Of a stretch of 64,000 bases of DNA, positions 35,392 through 44,584 are shown piece after piece. Each line of letters begins with the position of its first letter. The first letter of the stretch is position 1. The position numbers were made by a program, and so were the translations under genes. The notes under the pieces are model-generated. The model did not search any database. It saw only the letters and a program-made list of their open reading frames with translations, and was not told the DNA's origin. Source of the DNA: Streptomyces sp. NBC_00448 (lineage in GTDB: Bacteria > Actinomycetota > Actinomycetes > Streptomycetales > Streptomycetaceae). The stretch covers positions 3,289,001 to 3,353,000 of the forward strand of contig NZ_CP107913.1 of assembly GCF_036014115.1 (NCBI RefSeq), read 5' to 3'.

Positions 35392-36174
35392 CTAGGCGGA
35401 ACCGGCAGGTACCGCCACAGCGTCGCGATCTGGCGCGAGCGGGTCGGTGACCGTGCCGGACTCCTCGTCGAGCGGCCCCTGCGCCAGCCTGGTCACCGCT
35501 ACGGGGACCGGCGGCGCGAGGTCGGCCGTCGCATGGAGGCCGGACAGTACGTCGTCGGGTCGCACGGCAGGTGTCAGGTGTCGTACAACCAGGCGCAGTA
35601 TCGCACAGGCGCCGCTCCGCGGCGCGCCGGGACCCGGATCTGCCGCGTCCGTGTCCGCCGCACCGGCCGCCGCGTCGGCCGCGGAGATCACCTCGAACCG
35701 CGCGACGGCGGCCCGGCAGTCGAAGGTGCGGACGCCGTTCTTGGTGGTGCGCTGTACTTCCACGGTCTCGGCGGCGAGGAACGCGGCGACGGCCCGGCGG
35801 GCCTCGTCGGGCTCGACGCCGTCGAGCCTGAGCTGCCACACCGACGCCTCCAGCCGCTCGGCCAGGCCGGATGTGCGGGCGTCGACCGCCTCGATGACGT
35901 CGAGGCCGGTGGGCAGCGACTCGTCGAGCAGCAGCCGGAGTTGCTCGGGGTCGCGCGGTGCGGCGAGCGCGATCTCCAGATACTCCGCCTCGCTGCCGAC
36001 GCCTGTCGGCGCGGCGTTCGCGTACGACACCTTCGGATGCGGGGTGAACCCGGCCGAGTACGCCATCGGCACCTCGGCGCGGCGCAGGGCCCGCTCGAAG
36101 GCGCGCTGGAAGTCGCGGTGGCTGGTGAACCGGAGGCGGCCGCGCTTGGTGTACCGCAGGCGGATGCGCTGCAC
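35392..36174 (-). CDS. TIGR03936 family protein (DUF2344, radical-SAM associated)
   Basis: The 260-residue product begins MQRIRLRYTKRGRLRFTSHR and has AYSAGFTPHPKVSYANAAPTG, the family hallmark. Members normally stand next to, or are fused to, the TIGR03960 radical-SAM protein, found here at 45374-47320, and may act with it in an unidentified RNA or protein modification. The C-terminus is Asp/Ala/Pro-rich. It lies 224 bp upstream of the RNase E/G gene on the same strand. Confidence 0.88.
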   Translation of the reverse strand: MQRIRLRYTKRGRLRFTSHRDFQRAFERALRRAEVPMAYSAGFTPHPKVSYANAAPTGVGSEAEYLEIALAAPRDPEQLRLLLDESLPTGLDVIEAVDARTSGLAERLEASVWQLRLDGVEPDEARRAVAAFLAAETVEVQRTTKNGVRTFDCRAAVARFEVISAADAAAGAADTDAADPGPGAPRSGACAILRLVVRHLTPAVRPDDVLSGLHATADLAPPVPVAVTRLAQGPLDEESGTVTDPLAPDRDAVAVPAGSA

Positions 36175-36602
36175 CGCCGGTGCCGGCGGCGGGCCCTCTG
36201 GCTGTCGCTTGCCCAGTGTCGCTCAGTCCTTCGTGTCGGGTCGTTTACCACGCGCCCGCGTGCCCATTCCGGCGCACCCGGGCGTCCCTGCACCTCCAAG
36301 GTTACGCCGCATGCCACAGGCCCCGCGCCGCCCGCGATCCGGCCTGTGGACAACCGCCCGCCCGCGGTCGCGACGACGCCTCCCGTGCACCTGTTCCCCC
36401 GCCCGCCCCATCCGGCGCCCGGCGCCACCGCTCGCCGCCCACCGACCTGCACGGCTTCCGCCGCTGTTCATCCCGCGCTCCCTCGCCCGCCATCATGGTC
36501 TCGTATTCATAACGGGTCTGGACCCAATCTCCCGGGCGGCGGGTATCCCATCCGCACCCGCTCGCCACCGCCCGCGCACCCACCCAGCAAGGAGCCCAGC
36601 CC
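36175..36602. other. Divergent intergenic region between the TIGR03936 and phospholipase genes
   Basis: This 428-bp region must hold two divergent promoters. It has one perfect TTGTCCACA (DnaA box, reverse orientation, 36345-36353) and a local AT-richer spot GTATTCATAAC near 36502 that could be part of the phospholipase promoter. No gene is seen in it. Confidence 0.5.
36345..36353 (-). promoter_or_regulatory. Single DnaA-box-like 9-mer
   Basis: The top strand reads TGTGGACAA, the complement of TTGTCCACA, which is the preferred Streptomyces DnaA box. Isolated boxes occur by chance in GC-rich DNA, so this is weak evidence alone. Confidence 0.35.
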
Positions 36603-39600
36603 GTGACCTCCCCCTTCGTGTCCCGCCGCGCGCTGCTCGGCGGCGCCGCCGGCGCGGCCGCGCTGACCACGTTGCCGATCAGCGTGCGGCAGGCGCTCGC
36701 CGCACCCGCCCGCCCCGGCCGGCTGGAGGACATCCAGCACGTCGTGGTCCTCATGCAGGAGAACCGCGCCTTCGACCACTACTTCGGCACCATGGCCGGC
36801 GTCCGCGGCTACGGGGACCGCACCGCCGTGCGCGGCGTCAACGGCCGGCCCGTGTGGGACCAGCCGGACCCGTCCCGCGCCGAGGGCTATCTGGCACCGT
36901 TCGCGATGAACGCCGCCCACACCAGCGCCTACCAGCAGGGCGCTGCCGCGTTCGGCTACGGCGACAGCATGAACGCCCGCAACGACGGCATCGGCGACGG
37001 CTACGTCACCCGGCGCGACAGCGGCCGGCTCGGCCAGGGCTACTACGCCCCCGCCGACATGCCCTTCTACAACGCGCTCGCCTCGGTCTTCACCATCTGC
37101 GACAACTACCACGCCTCGATCGAGACCAGCACCAACCCCAACCGCGAGCACTTCATGACCGGCACCAGCGGCGGCAGCCTCCGCGAGTTCCCGGTCATCG
37201 ACAACACCGAGGTGTCGGCCGGCTACGAGTGGACGACGTACGCGGAGCGGCTGCAGGCGGCCGGGATCAGCTGGAAGACCTACCAGGCGCAGGAGAACTT
37301 CGACGACAACGCGCTCGCCTGGTTCTCCGCCTTCCACCAGGCGAAGCCCGGCCAGCCGCTGTACGACCGCGGTCTGGCCCGGGCCGGTGACGCGGCGAAC
37401 GCCGGCGACCCGTGGGCGATGGGCGACGCGCTGGTGGCGGCGTTCGGCGCGGACGTGGCCGCGGACGCGCTGCCGCAGGTGTCCTGGCTGGTGGCGCCGG
37501 CCGCGCTGTCGGAGCACGCCAGCTACGCGCCGCCGGACGGCGAGAACCTGACCGCGCGGCTGCTGGCGGCGCTGGCGGCGAAGCCCGAGGTGTGGGCGAA
37601 GACCGCGTTCTTCCTCACCTACGACGAGCACGGCGGCTTCTTCGACCACCTGCTGCCGCCGGTGCCGCCGCTCGCGGCCGGCCGCGGTGACTCGACGGTC
37701 TCCACCGACGGCGAGGTCGTGGTGCGGGTGGCCAAGAGCGGCAGCACCTTCTACCGGGTGGTGGACCAGCGCGGCCGCTACCGGGTCGCGGCCGCCGACG
37801 GCACCCTGAACTGGTCGCAGACCCTGCCCGCCGGGGAGACCGTGACCGCGGGGCCGTTCCCGCTGGGGCTCGGCCTGCGGGTGCCGATGATCGTGGCCTC
37901 GCCGTGGACCCGCGGCGGCGCGGTCGACTCGACCGTCTTCGACCACACCTCCGTGATCAAGTTCCTGGAACGGCGGTTCGGGGTGCACGAGCCGAACATC
38001 AGCGCCTGGCGGCGCGCGGTGACCGGCGACCTCACCTCGGCCTTCGACTTCTCCGGCGACGAGCCGCACTGGCCGTCGCTGCCGGACACCAGCGGCAACC
38101 GGCAAAAGGTCACCGACACCGGCAAGCTGCCCGCACCGACCGTGCCGAGCCCGCAGGTGCGGCCGGTGCAGGCGCGCGGCACCCGCACCGCGCGCCCGGT
38201 GCCGTACACGCTGAGCACCCGGGGGCGGCTGCGCGGCGGCGCCCTGGAGCTGGACTACGCCAACTCCGGCACGCAGGCCGCGGTGTTCGCCGCCTACCCG
38301 GCACCCGGGGTGAAGCCGCGGTTCTTCACCGTCGGCGCCCGCAAGCGGCTGTCGGACTCCTGGAAGGCCGGCGCCGACGGCTACGACCTGCGGGTGCACG
38401 GCCCCAACGGCTCGCTGTGGCACTTCCGCGGTGGCCAGGGCGACACGTCGGAGGCGGTGTTCACCGAGGACGTCCACCGCCGCGAGCTGCGGGTCGAGCT
38501 GCGCAACGGCGGCCGCCGCGCCCGCACCTTCACCGTCGGCGACCTCGCGTACGGCGGCGGCACCCACGAGGTGCGGATCGACGGCGGCCGGACCCGTACG
38601 GTGACGCTGCCGGTGGCCCGCGAGGGCTGGTACGACGTGGCGGTCGGCGCCGGGGACGACCTGTTCTGGCTGCGCCGGGCGGCCGGGCGGCTGGCCGACG
38701 GACGGCAGGGCGTCACCGACCCGGCGATGGGGCTGCCGGACGCGCTCGTCGCCGAGGTCGCGCTCGCCTCCGGCTCGACCACGGTCGACGAGCCGGTGGT
38801 CGTGCCGGGCACCCCGGCCACGGTGTCGGCGGTGCTCACCGCGCCGGACGCGGCGGTCGAGCGGATCGAGGCCGCGCTGGTGGTGCCGGCCGGCTGGACG
38901 GTGCGCACGCTCGCCGCCCCGCCGCAGCGGCTCGCGCGCGGCGCCTCGGCCACGGTGCGCTGGCAGGTCACCGCGCCGGCCGCGCTGCCGTCCGGCACCA
39001 CCGCACGGGTGCTGGCGAACGTACGCGGCCGGGCCGGATCGCGGGTGGCGCTCGCGGACGGCGAGGTCGCCGCGCGCACCGCGCCCTCGATGAAGGGCTA
39101 CCTGCTCGGGGAGGACTTCGAGTCGCTGGCCGGGCAGTTGAAGCCGGCGGTGAACCTGAACGTCCCGGCGGGCGTGCTCGGCTGGACCGCGACCCCGCCG
39201 GCCGGCTGGTCGGTGACGAACGCGCCGGGCATGCCGCAGGGCACCGCGGAGGAGCAGGGCTGGTCGTTCATGACCAAGCGGTTCTGGCTCGCGTCCGACA
39301 GCCAGGACCGCGGGAACTTCACCCGCGGGCTGGGCATCGTCGCGGTCGCCGACCCCGACGACTGGGACGACACCGGATCACCGTCGTCGAAGGGGCGGTT
39401 CGACTCCACGCTCAGCTCGCCCGCGGTCGCGATCCCGTCCGGCACCGCGCAGTTGTACCTCGGCTTCGACTCGCACTACCGGCAGGAGGCGCCGCAGACC
39501 GCCACGGTCACGGCCGCGTTCGACAGCGGCGAGGAGACGGTGCTGCTCACCTACAGCGGCGCCACCACCGGCAACGACAACGCCGGCGGCGACGCGGAGA

Positions 39601-39740
39601 ACCAGCTGATCACCCGGAAGATCGCGGTGCCGGCCGGGGCGACCGCGGTGACGCTGAAGTTCCGGATGTTCGACGCCGGCAACAACTGGTACTGGGCGAT
39701 CGACCACGTCCGGCTCGGCCTCACCCCGGTCACGGACTGA
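36603..39740 (+). CDS. Phosphocholine-specific phospholipase C with extra C-terminal domains
   Basis: Exported enzyme of 1045 residues. The N-terminus has a Tat signal (S7-R8-R9 in VSRRALLGG, hydrophobic run to about residue 34). The phosphoesterase domain starts with HVVVLMQENRAFDHYFGTM and includes NPNREHFMTGTSGG and YDEHGGFFDHL. Two C-terminal bacterial PLC domains (about 530-610 and 615-695) follow. Beyond the usual length of about 690, two additions are visible: an Ig-like segment resembling the NPCBM-associated NEW3 fold (about 732-825) and a jelly-roll-like end starting GEDFESL (about 838-1045). It should cleave phosphatidylcholine or sphingomyelin outside the cell, releasing phosphate-containing groups. 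GTG start at 36603. Confidence 0.88.
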   Translation: MTSPFVSRRALLGGAAGAAALTTLPISVRQALAAPARPGRLEDIQHVVVLMQENRAFDHYFGTMAGVRGYGDRTAVRGVNGRPVWDQPDPSRAEGYLAPFAMNAAHTSAYQQGAAAFGYGDSMNARNDGIGDGYVTRRDSGRLGQGYYAPADMPFYNALASVFTICDNYHASIETSTNPNREHFMTGTSGGSLREFPVIDNTEVSAGYEWTTYAERLQAAGISWKTYQAQENFDDNALAWFSAFHQAKPGQPLYDRGLARAGDAANAGDPWAMGDALVAAFGADVAADALPQVSWLVAPAALSEHASYAPPDGENLTARLLAALAAKPEVWAKTAFFLTYDEHGGFFDHLLPPVPPLAAGRGDSTVSTDGEVVVRVAKSGSTFYRVVDQRGRYRVAAADGTLNWSQTLPAGETVTAGPFPLGLGLRVPMIVASPWTRGGAVDSTVFDHTSVIKFLERRFGVHEPNISAWRRAVTGDLTSAFDFSGDEPHWPSLPDTSGNRQKVTDTGKLPAPTVPSPQVRPVQARGTRTARPVPYTLSTRGRLRGGALELDYANSGTQAAVFAAYPAPGVKPRFFTVGARKRLSDSWKAGADGYDLRVHGPNGSLWHFRGGQGDTSEAVFTEDVHRRELRVELRNGGRRARTFTVGDLAYGGGTHEVRIDGGRTRTVTLPVAREGWYDVAVGAGDDLFWLRRAAGRLADGRQGVTDPAMGLPDALVAEVALASGSTTVDEPVVVPGTPATVSAVLTAPDAAVERIEAALVVPAGWTVRTLAAPPQRLARGASATVRWQVTAPAALPSGTTARVLANVRGRAGSRVALADGEVAARTAPSMKGYLLGEDFESLAGQLKPAVNLNVPAGVLGWTATPPAGWSVTNAPGMPQGTAEEQGWSFMTKRFWLASDSQDRGNFTRGLGIVAVADPDDWDDTGSPSSKGRFDSTLSSPAVAIPSGTAQLYLGFDSHYRQEAPQTATVTAAFDSGEETVLLTYSGATTGNDNAGGDAENQLITRKIAVPAGATAVTLKFRMFDAGNNWYWAIDHVRLGLTPVTD

Positions 39741-39761
39741 CCCCGAATCTCCGTGCGGGGT
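39740..39761. terminator. Weak bidirectional hairpin after the phospholipase gene
   Basis: ACCCCG (39740-39745) pairs with CGGGGT (39756-39761) around a 10-nt loop, between two converging genes. The stem is short, so termination here is only likely. Confidence 0.45.
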
Positions 39762-39800
39762 AGCGGAATTGACGAACCGTCACTCTGCTTGCCACGCGGC

Positions 39801-40646
39801 CTACTTGCTCATGTCCGGCGGCGGCCCGAAGCCGCCGCCGGGCGCGGGCGGGGGCGGAGGCGAAGGCGGAGGGGCCTGCCGCGGTGCCTGCCGCGGGGTG
39901 CCGAACAGCGCGGACCCGACGGCCCGCCGGGCGTCGGCCAGCGCGACCCGGACCGGGTGCAGGATCTCCCGGCGGACGAAGCGGAGCACCGCGCCGATCA
40001 CACGGAGGACCGGCGCCCCGGTGTAGCGCCAGACGAAGGCGATCGGCAGGAGGACCAGCACCCGGAAGAACCAGCCGATGCCGCGGCCGATCAGCCGGGT
40101 CACGTACGCCCCCGCCTGCCAGGCGGCCGCGATCGCCGCACCGATCTCCCGCCCGACCGGCACCAGCGCCTTCTGCCACAGGAAGACCAGCGGCACCACG
40201 ACGAGGTGCTCCAGCAGCCAGGCCAGGCCGATCACGACCCACCGCAGCCCGTAGCGCCACAGCGCGACCACCGGCCGGACCAGCACCCAGTGCACCAGGA
40301 ACGACACGGCCAGGCCGATCGCCCGCAGCACCGGGAACAGCACGTAGGTCCACAGCCACACGGCGGGGATCACGATCAGCACCCGGCCGACCGGCACCAG
40401 GACATGGCGCCAGATCGCCGAGAGCAGCAGGCCGCACGCGCGCAGCGGCGGGTACAGGACGTACTGCCACAGCGCCCGGCACATCCAGGCCATCGCGTCC
40501 CACAGCAGTTTCAGCGGCAGCACGACGACGAACGCGACGACGCGCACGGGTATCCGGACGACGGCGACGACGCAGCCGTCGCCCTGCCCCTGGGGACCCT
40601 GCGGAGCCCGCGGTACGGCCGGCGGCCGCGGTCTGTCGTAAGCCAT
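39801..40646 (-). CDS. Membrane protein with internal tryptophan-containing repeats
   Basis: Unrecognised. The 281-residue product has a short Pro/Gln N-terminus, then about 200 residues that are almost wholly hydrophobic or amphipathic, then a Pro-rich end (RQAPPPSPPPPPAPGGG). The middle is periodic: W60-QYVLYP, W79-RHVLVP, W99-TYVLFP, H119-WVLVRP, W157-QKALVP, W206-RYTGAP and R225-REILHP, with spacing near 19-20. Each unit pairs an aromatic and a basic residue with a proline some five residues later. No enzyme motif is seen. It could be a membrane-shaping or pore-like protein; that is speculation. The gene faces the phospholipase gene. Confidence 0.75.
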   Translation of the reverse strand: MAYDRPRPPAVPRAPQGPQGQGDGCVVAVVRIPVRVVAFVVVLPLKLLWDAMAWMCRALWQYVLYPPLRACGLLLSAIWRHVLVPVGRVLIVIPAVWLWTYVLFPVLRAIGLAVSFLVHWVLVRPVVALWRYGLRWVVIGLAWLLEHLVVVPLVFLWQKALVPVGREIGAAIAAAWQAGAYVTRLIGRGIGWFFRVLVLLPIAFVWRYTGAPVLRVIGAVLRFVRREILHPVRVALADARRAVGSALFGTPRQAPRQAPPPSPPPPPAPGGGFGPPPDMSK

Positions 40647-40792
40647 GGCCAGAACTTATCGGACCAGTGCGGGGTACCGTGGGAGTACCGGAGGCATTTC
40701 GTGCGCGGGCACTCGCGCCGGCGCCGCCGTCGGAACGGTCGAGCGCGGTCCGCCGTCGTCGTACGGGGACCGCGCGGCGAGGTGAATCACCG

Positions 40793-41101
40793 ATGACCAT
40801 CGCCATAGCCCTCGCAGTGATCGCGGTCGTGGCCGTCGCGGGCGTGTGGCTGCTCCGCAAACAGGCGGGCGAGCAGCGCGACGGCGGCCCCGCACCGCAC
40901 ATCGAGGACGGCCCGCCGGCCGGCGCCGAGGAAGGCGCCGAGGTCCAGCCCGCCGCCGACTTCCCCTGGCGGGAACCCCCCGAGGAGCGCCCCGGCGACG
41001 ACGGCCTCCCGCCGCCCCACGACCTGCCGCCGTCCGCCTCCCCGGACGCCGTGCCCGCCGGCCCCTTCCCGGTCCGGCGCGACCACGAACCTGGAGCGTG
41101 A
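40793..41101 (+). CDS. Small membrane-anchored acidic, Pro-rich protein
   Basis: The 102-residue product starts MTIAIALAVIAVVAVAGVWL, one N-terminal membrane helix, followed by RKQ and an acidic, Pro/Gly-rich disordered part ending PFPVRRDHEPGA. It resembles secreted or anchored linker proteins with no catalytic site. Its stop is 1 bp from the next start codon (41103), so the two are co-translated. Not a recognised family. Confidence 0.65.
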   Translation: MTIAIALAVIAVVAVAGVWLLRKQAGEQRDGGPAPHIEDGPPAGAEEGAEVQPAADFPWREPPEERPGDDGLPPPHDLPPSASPDAVPAGPFPVRRDHEPGA

Positions 41102-41102
41102 C

Positions 41103-41555
41103 ATGACCACAGGCCGCACCCTTCCCCGCCCCGGCGCGGACGTGACCTACACGAACCCGCCACGCGACCCCCCGCCGGACCAGCCCGTCCGCCTCGCGCT
41201 GACCGGGTCGGCCGCCGGGCCGCAGCGGCTCGACGGCGTCTGGTGGCCACGCTCGCACGACCTCGGCGACTGCCTGCCCGGCCTGCTGGACGCGCTGGAG
41301 GAACGCTGGCCCGGCATCGGGCGCGTCACGGTCAGCCGCTCGATGTGGCGCCACCGGCCCGAGTCCCTGGAACTGCCCGACGGCCGGACCGTGCACATCA
41401 CCCGCTCCCCCGCCGATCCCGACCGCCACACCATCCGGCTGGTCTCCTACGGCGTGGGCCGCTGCGACCTGCTGGTCGTCCCGCCGGGCACCGCTCCCGA
41501 CGAGGCCCGCCGACTGATGGCCGAGTCCCCGCCCGGGGCCGCCCCCGCGCGCTGA
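41103..41555 (+). CDS. DUF5994 family protein
   Basis: The 150-residue product has VRLALTGSAAGPQRLDGVWW followed by PRSHDLGDCLPGLLDALEER and a later VSRSMWRHRPESLELPDG, the pattern I recall as DUF5994. Such proteins are small, soluble and common in several copies in Streptomyces; function unknown. The C-terminus matches DEARRLMAES. It is coupled to the preceding small membrane-protein gene. Confidence 0.75.
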   Translation: MTTGRTLPRPGADVTYTNPPRDPPPDQPVRLALTGSAAGPQRLDGVWWPRSHDLGDCLPGLLDALEERWPGIGRVTVSRSMWRHRPESLELPDGRTVHITRSPADPDRHTIRLVSYGVGRCDLLVVPPGTAPDEARRLMAESPPGAAPAR

Positions 41556-41678
41556 ACGGGCCGGTCGCGGCGCCCTCGCGAGGAGTAAAGTCGAACGTGC
41601 CGAGGGTATTTCGTGCACATATGACATGATTGCTGCCGCTTTCGGTGGTCGTCTCGACCCATCGAGGATGTGACTGCC

Positions 41679-42629
41679 ATGGTCGCCCTGGTCACGGCGT
41701 TGATCGTCATCGCCGTCATCGTCCTGATACTGCTGGCACTGAGCGTCCGCAACGTGCAGCAGTACGAGAAAGGCGTGGTGTTCCGGTTCGGCCGGCTGCT
41801 GCCGGAGATCCGCGAGCCGGGCCTGCGGCTGATCCGGCCGATCGGCGACCGGATGCGGAAGGTGTCCATCCAGACCGAGGTGTTCGGCGTGTCACCGCAG
41901 GGCGCGATCACCGCGGACAACGTGACGCTGACCGTTGACGCGGTCGTCTACTTCCGCGTGGTCGACCCGGTCAAGGCACTGGTGAACGTGAACAACTACC
42001 CCGCCGCGGTCTCGCAGATCGCGCAGACCTCGCTGCGGTCGGTGATCGGCCGCGCGGACCTCGACACGCTGCTCTCCGACCGCGTCCAGGTCAACGCCGA
42101 GCTGAAGAACGTGATGGACGCCCCGACCGAGGGGCCCTGGGGGCTGCGGATCGAGCGGGTCGAGATCAAGGACATCGCGCTGCCCGAGTCGATGATGCGG
42201 TCGATGTCCAAGCAGGCCGAGGCCGAACGTGAACGGCGTGCCCGTGTCATCGCCGCCGATGGTGAGTTCCAGGCGTCGCAGCGCCTCACCGACGCAGCGG
42301 CGACCATGGCCGACACCCCCGGCGCCCTCCAACTGCGCCTGCTCCAGACCGTGGTGGACGTGTCCTCGGAGAAGAACAGCACCCTCGTGATGCCGTTCCC
42401 GGTGGAGCTCCTGCGCTTCTTCGACCGGCTCAGCGACAAGGACGGGCAGGCCCCGACGACAGGTTCGACGCTCACGCGGCTCGCGGACGAAGCCGCGACG
42501 GACGGCGCCGGCACGGACGGCCGCCCGGCGGACGGTGCCCACGTGGCGGACGAGCCGTCCGCCGAGGGCGCCCACCTGGCCGAGGCGCCGTCCACCGACG
42601 GCGTCCGCGGGCTCACCCCGCACGGCTGA
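41679..42629 (+). CDS. Slipin (SPFH/band 7 family membrane protein)
   Basis: The 316-residue product has one N-terminal membrane helix (about residues 2-22) and the band-7 domain with VQQYEKGVVFRFGRLL, EIREPGLRLIRPIGDR and MRSMSKQAEAERERRARVI, the last being the typical coiled-coil with conserved ARVI. Slipins form membrane rings and microdomains. The last ~60 residues are Asp/Ala/Gly-rich and lack the usual family ending. I choose the ATG at 41679 (GAGGA at 10-nt spacing); a GTG at 41670 is possible. Other slipin genes often sit next to an NfeD gene, not seen here. Confidence 0.88.
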   Translation: MVALVTALIVIAVIVLILLALSVRNVQQYEKGVVFRFGRLLPEIREPGLRLIRPIGDRMRKVSIQTEVFGVSPQGAITADNVTLTVDAVVYFRVVDPVKALVNVNNYPAAVSQIAQTSLRSVIGRADLDTLLSDRVQVNAELKNVMDAPTEGPWGLRIERVEIKDIALPESMMRSMSKQAEAERERRARVIAADGEFQASQRLTDAAATMADTPGALQLRLLQTVVDVSSEKNSTLVMPFPVELLRFFDRLSDKDGQAPTTGSTLTRLADEAATDGAGTDGRPADGAHVADEPSAEGAHLAEAPSTDGVRGLTPHG

Positions 42630-42650
42630 GGCCCCCGGCAGTTCCCGACA

Positions 42651-42680
42651 CGGTGCGGGCCCGCACTCGGGCCCGCACCG
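42651..42680. terminator. Bidirectional terminator between the slipin and GH76 genes
   Basis: CGGTGCGGGCCCG (42651-42663) pairs perfectly with 42668-42680 around a 4-nt loop. It lies between two converging genes and can serve both strands. Confidence 0.85.
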
Positions 42681-42704
42681 CGGTGTGCTCGTGTGCTCGC
42701 GTGC

Positions 42705-44558
42705 TCAGGGCGCCGCCAGCAACGCGCTCAGCGCGGACGCCTCCGTACGCCAGTCCGCGGTGCCCCCGCCGGACCAGTCCTCGGTCACGCGGTTGAGCCC
42801 GTCACGCGCGGTGGACCACAGCGAGTCGGCCTGCCGGTCGGCGAAGGAGCCGTAGGCATTGCCGGTGACGGAGTCCAGGTCCTGGAGATAGCGCATGAAG
42901 ACGCCCTTGAACTGCTTGGCGTTGTCGTCGCAGGAGGGCGTGCCGGCGTCACAGGACTCGGTGAGCACACCGCCGCTGACCAGCGCGGGCGAGGCCACGG
43001 CGGCGTCGGCCAGCCGGCGGGCGGTGGTGAGGTCGGCGGAGTCGCCGGTGGCGCGGTACATCTCCACGGCCGCGCCGATGGCCAGCCCCTGGTTGTAGGA
43101 CCACACGGTCTGCCCGTTGTTCGCGCAGCCGCTGGTGATGCCGTCGTTGACCAGGCCGGAGGAGTTGATCAGACCGCTGTCCTGGAACCACTGCCAGGAG
43201 GTGGTGGCCCGGCCCAGCCACGTGGTGTCGCCCGGGATGCGGTCGTGCAGTTCGGCGGTGAGCCGGACGTACAGCCCGTTGGTCACCGCGTTCTTGTAGG
43301 TGCGCTCCCGGTCCCACCACACACCGCCACCGCAACTACTGGTGTCCCACAGCCCGTTGACGTAGTTCGCGATGGTGACCGCCTCGTTGAGGTAGGTCTG
43401 GTCGCCGGTGAGGTCGTAGGCGTCCACCCAGGCCAGCGCCCACCACTCGGAGTCGTCGGTGGCGCGGCTGATGAAGTCGCCGTCGATCGGGTCCGAACTG
43501 CGGGCCCCGGCGGGGAAGGACGCCTTGTCGATCTGGAAGGTGCGCTGCACGATCCACAGGTAGCGGGTGTCGCCGGTCTGCCGCATGTAGTCGATCACGG
43601 TGCTCAGCGCGACCGCCGAGTTCCACCAACTCGACGGCCAGTAGGCGGTGTTCGGGTCGTAGGAGTACATCAGCGCGTCCGCGGCGGCCGACGCCCTGGA
43701 CGACACCGGGCGCGCCCAGGCCGTGCAGCTGCCGTTCTCGCCCTCGACCGCGCGGCCGCACGCGCGCACCGCGCCGCCGTACAACCGCCCCAGCGGGTCA
43801 CTGGTGTTGAAGCGCGCCGTGGCGGTGCCGGTGGCGCCCGACGGTGTGCTGGTACGGCCCTTGGAGGAGCCGTCCGGCCAGCTCGCGCCCTGGTCCCAGG
43901 ACCGGTCGAGCCAGATCTCGTCGCCCGCGGTGCCGCCGGAGATGGTGCCCCAGGCCATGCCCGAACTGTCCATGTGCAGCGCGATGGTACGGCCGCTGAG
44001 CGTCGTGGCGGGAACCGGCTGGGTGTCGCCGGGCGCGCTGCCCGCGCCGTCGCAGGCGGCCGCGCACACGTCCAGGTGCGCCCAGGAGGTGCAGCCCACG
44101 CCCTGCGCGTCGCCGCAGGCGCGCAGTACCGCGCGGCGGTGGCCGGTCGGGTCGTAGAGGTTGTACATCAGCGTGCGGGTGCCGCTCCACGTCGACGGGA
44201 TGGATGCCTCGCCGAGCAGCCCGTCCCACGTGGAGCCGCCGTCCCAGGAGCGATCCAGCCACACCGAGTCGCCGGTCTGGCCGCCGTCGATGCTCGCCCA
44301 CGCCATGCCGTCGGTGTCGTCCACGTGCAGCCGCACCACCCTGCCGTCGAGGGTGAGGTCCGGCACCGGGAAGGTCTCCTGCGCGGCCTGCGAGGGGTCC
44401 AGGGTGTCGCAGTACAGCGCGCACACCTGGGTGGAGTCGGCCGCCGACACCGCACTCGCACCAGCCGCTCCGACCCCCTGGAGCAGCGCCGCCACCGCCA
44501 GCAGCAGCGCCACCAGCAGCGGCCCCGCTGCCCTGCGCGTCCCCGGCACCCTACGCAT
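42705..44558 (-). CDS. Secreted GH76 family alpha-1,6-mannanase with duplicated N-terminal domain
   Basis: The 617-residue product has a signal peptide (MRRVPGTRRAAGPLLVALLL and a run to about residue 38), two related domains (43-160 and 161-282, sharing GMAWxxIxGGxxGDxxWLDRSWD and a paired-cysteine pattern), and a GH76 domain from about 288. The catalytic aspartate pair D368-D369 lies in RATDDSEWWALAWVDAY, as in GH76 endo-mannanases. It likely attacks alpha-1,6-mannan in yeast or mycobacterial-type polysaccharide; the front domains may bind sugar. The start is the ATG at 44558 after GAGGAGG. Confidence 0.88.
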   Translation of the reverse strand: MRRVPGTRRAAGPLLVALLLAVAALLQGVGAAGASAVSAADSTQVCALYCDTLDPSQAAQETFPVPDLTLDGRVVRLHVDDTDGMAWASIDGGQTGDSVWLDRSWDGGSTWDGLLGEASIPSTWSGTRTLMYNLYDPTGHRRAVLRACGDAQGVGCTSWAHLDVCAAACDGAGSAPGDTQPVPATTLSGRTIALHMDSSGMAWGTISGGTAGDEIWLDRSWDQGASWPDGSSKGRTSTPSGATGTATARFNTSDPLGRLYGGAVRACGRAVEGENGSCTAWARPVSSRASAAADALMYSYDPNTAYWPSSWWNSAVALSTVIDYMRQTGDTRYLWIVQRTFQIDKASFPAGARSSDPIDGDFISRATDDSEWWALAWVDAYDLTGDQTYLNEAVTIANYVNGLWDTSSCGGGVWWDRERTYKNAVTNGLYVRLTAELHDRIPGDTTWLGRATTSWQWFQDSGLINSSGLVNDGITSGCANNGQTVWSYNQGLAIGAAVEMYRATGDSADLTTARRLADAAVASPALVSGGVLTESCDAGTPSCDDNAKQFKGVFMRYLQDLDSVTGNAYGSFADRQADSLWSTARDGLNRVTEDWSGGGTADWRTEASALSALLAAP

Positions 44559-44584
44559 GACGCCTCCTCGGACCCGTCGGTCTT

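Noticed and set aside
30587..35395. A 1602-codon open frame on the plus strand
   Set aside because: Antisense to the RNase E/G gene; the Gly/Arg/Leu-rich translation mirrors its repeats.
35168..35839. Longer N-terminus for the RNase E/G protein
   Set aside because: It would run antisense through the TIGR03936 gene. An ATG at 35293 remains possible but has a weaker ribosome site than 35167.
36507..38567. A 686-codon open frame on the minus strand
   Set aside because: Antisense to the phospholipase C gene; low-complexity composition and no start signals.
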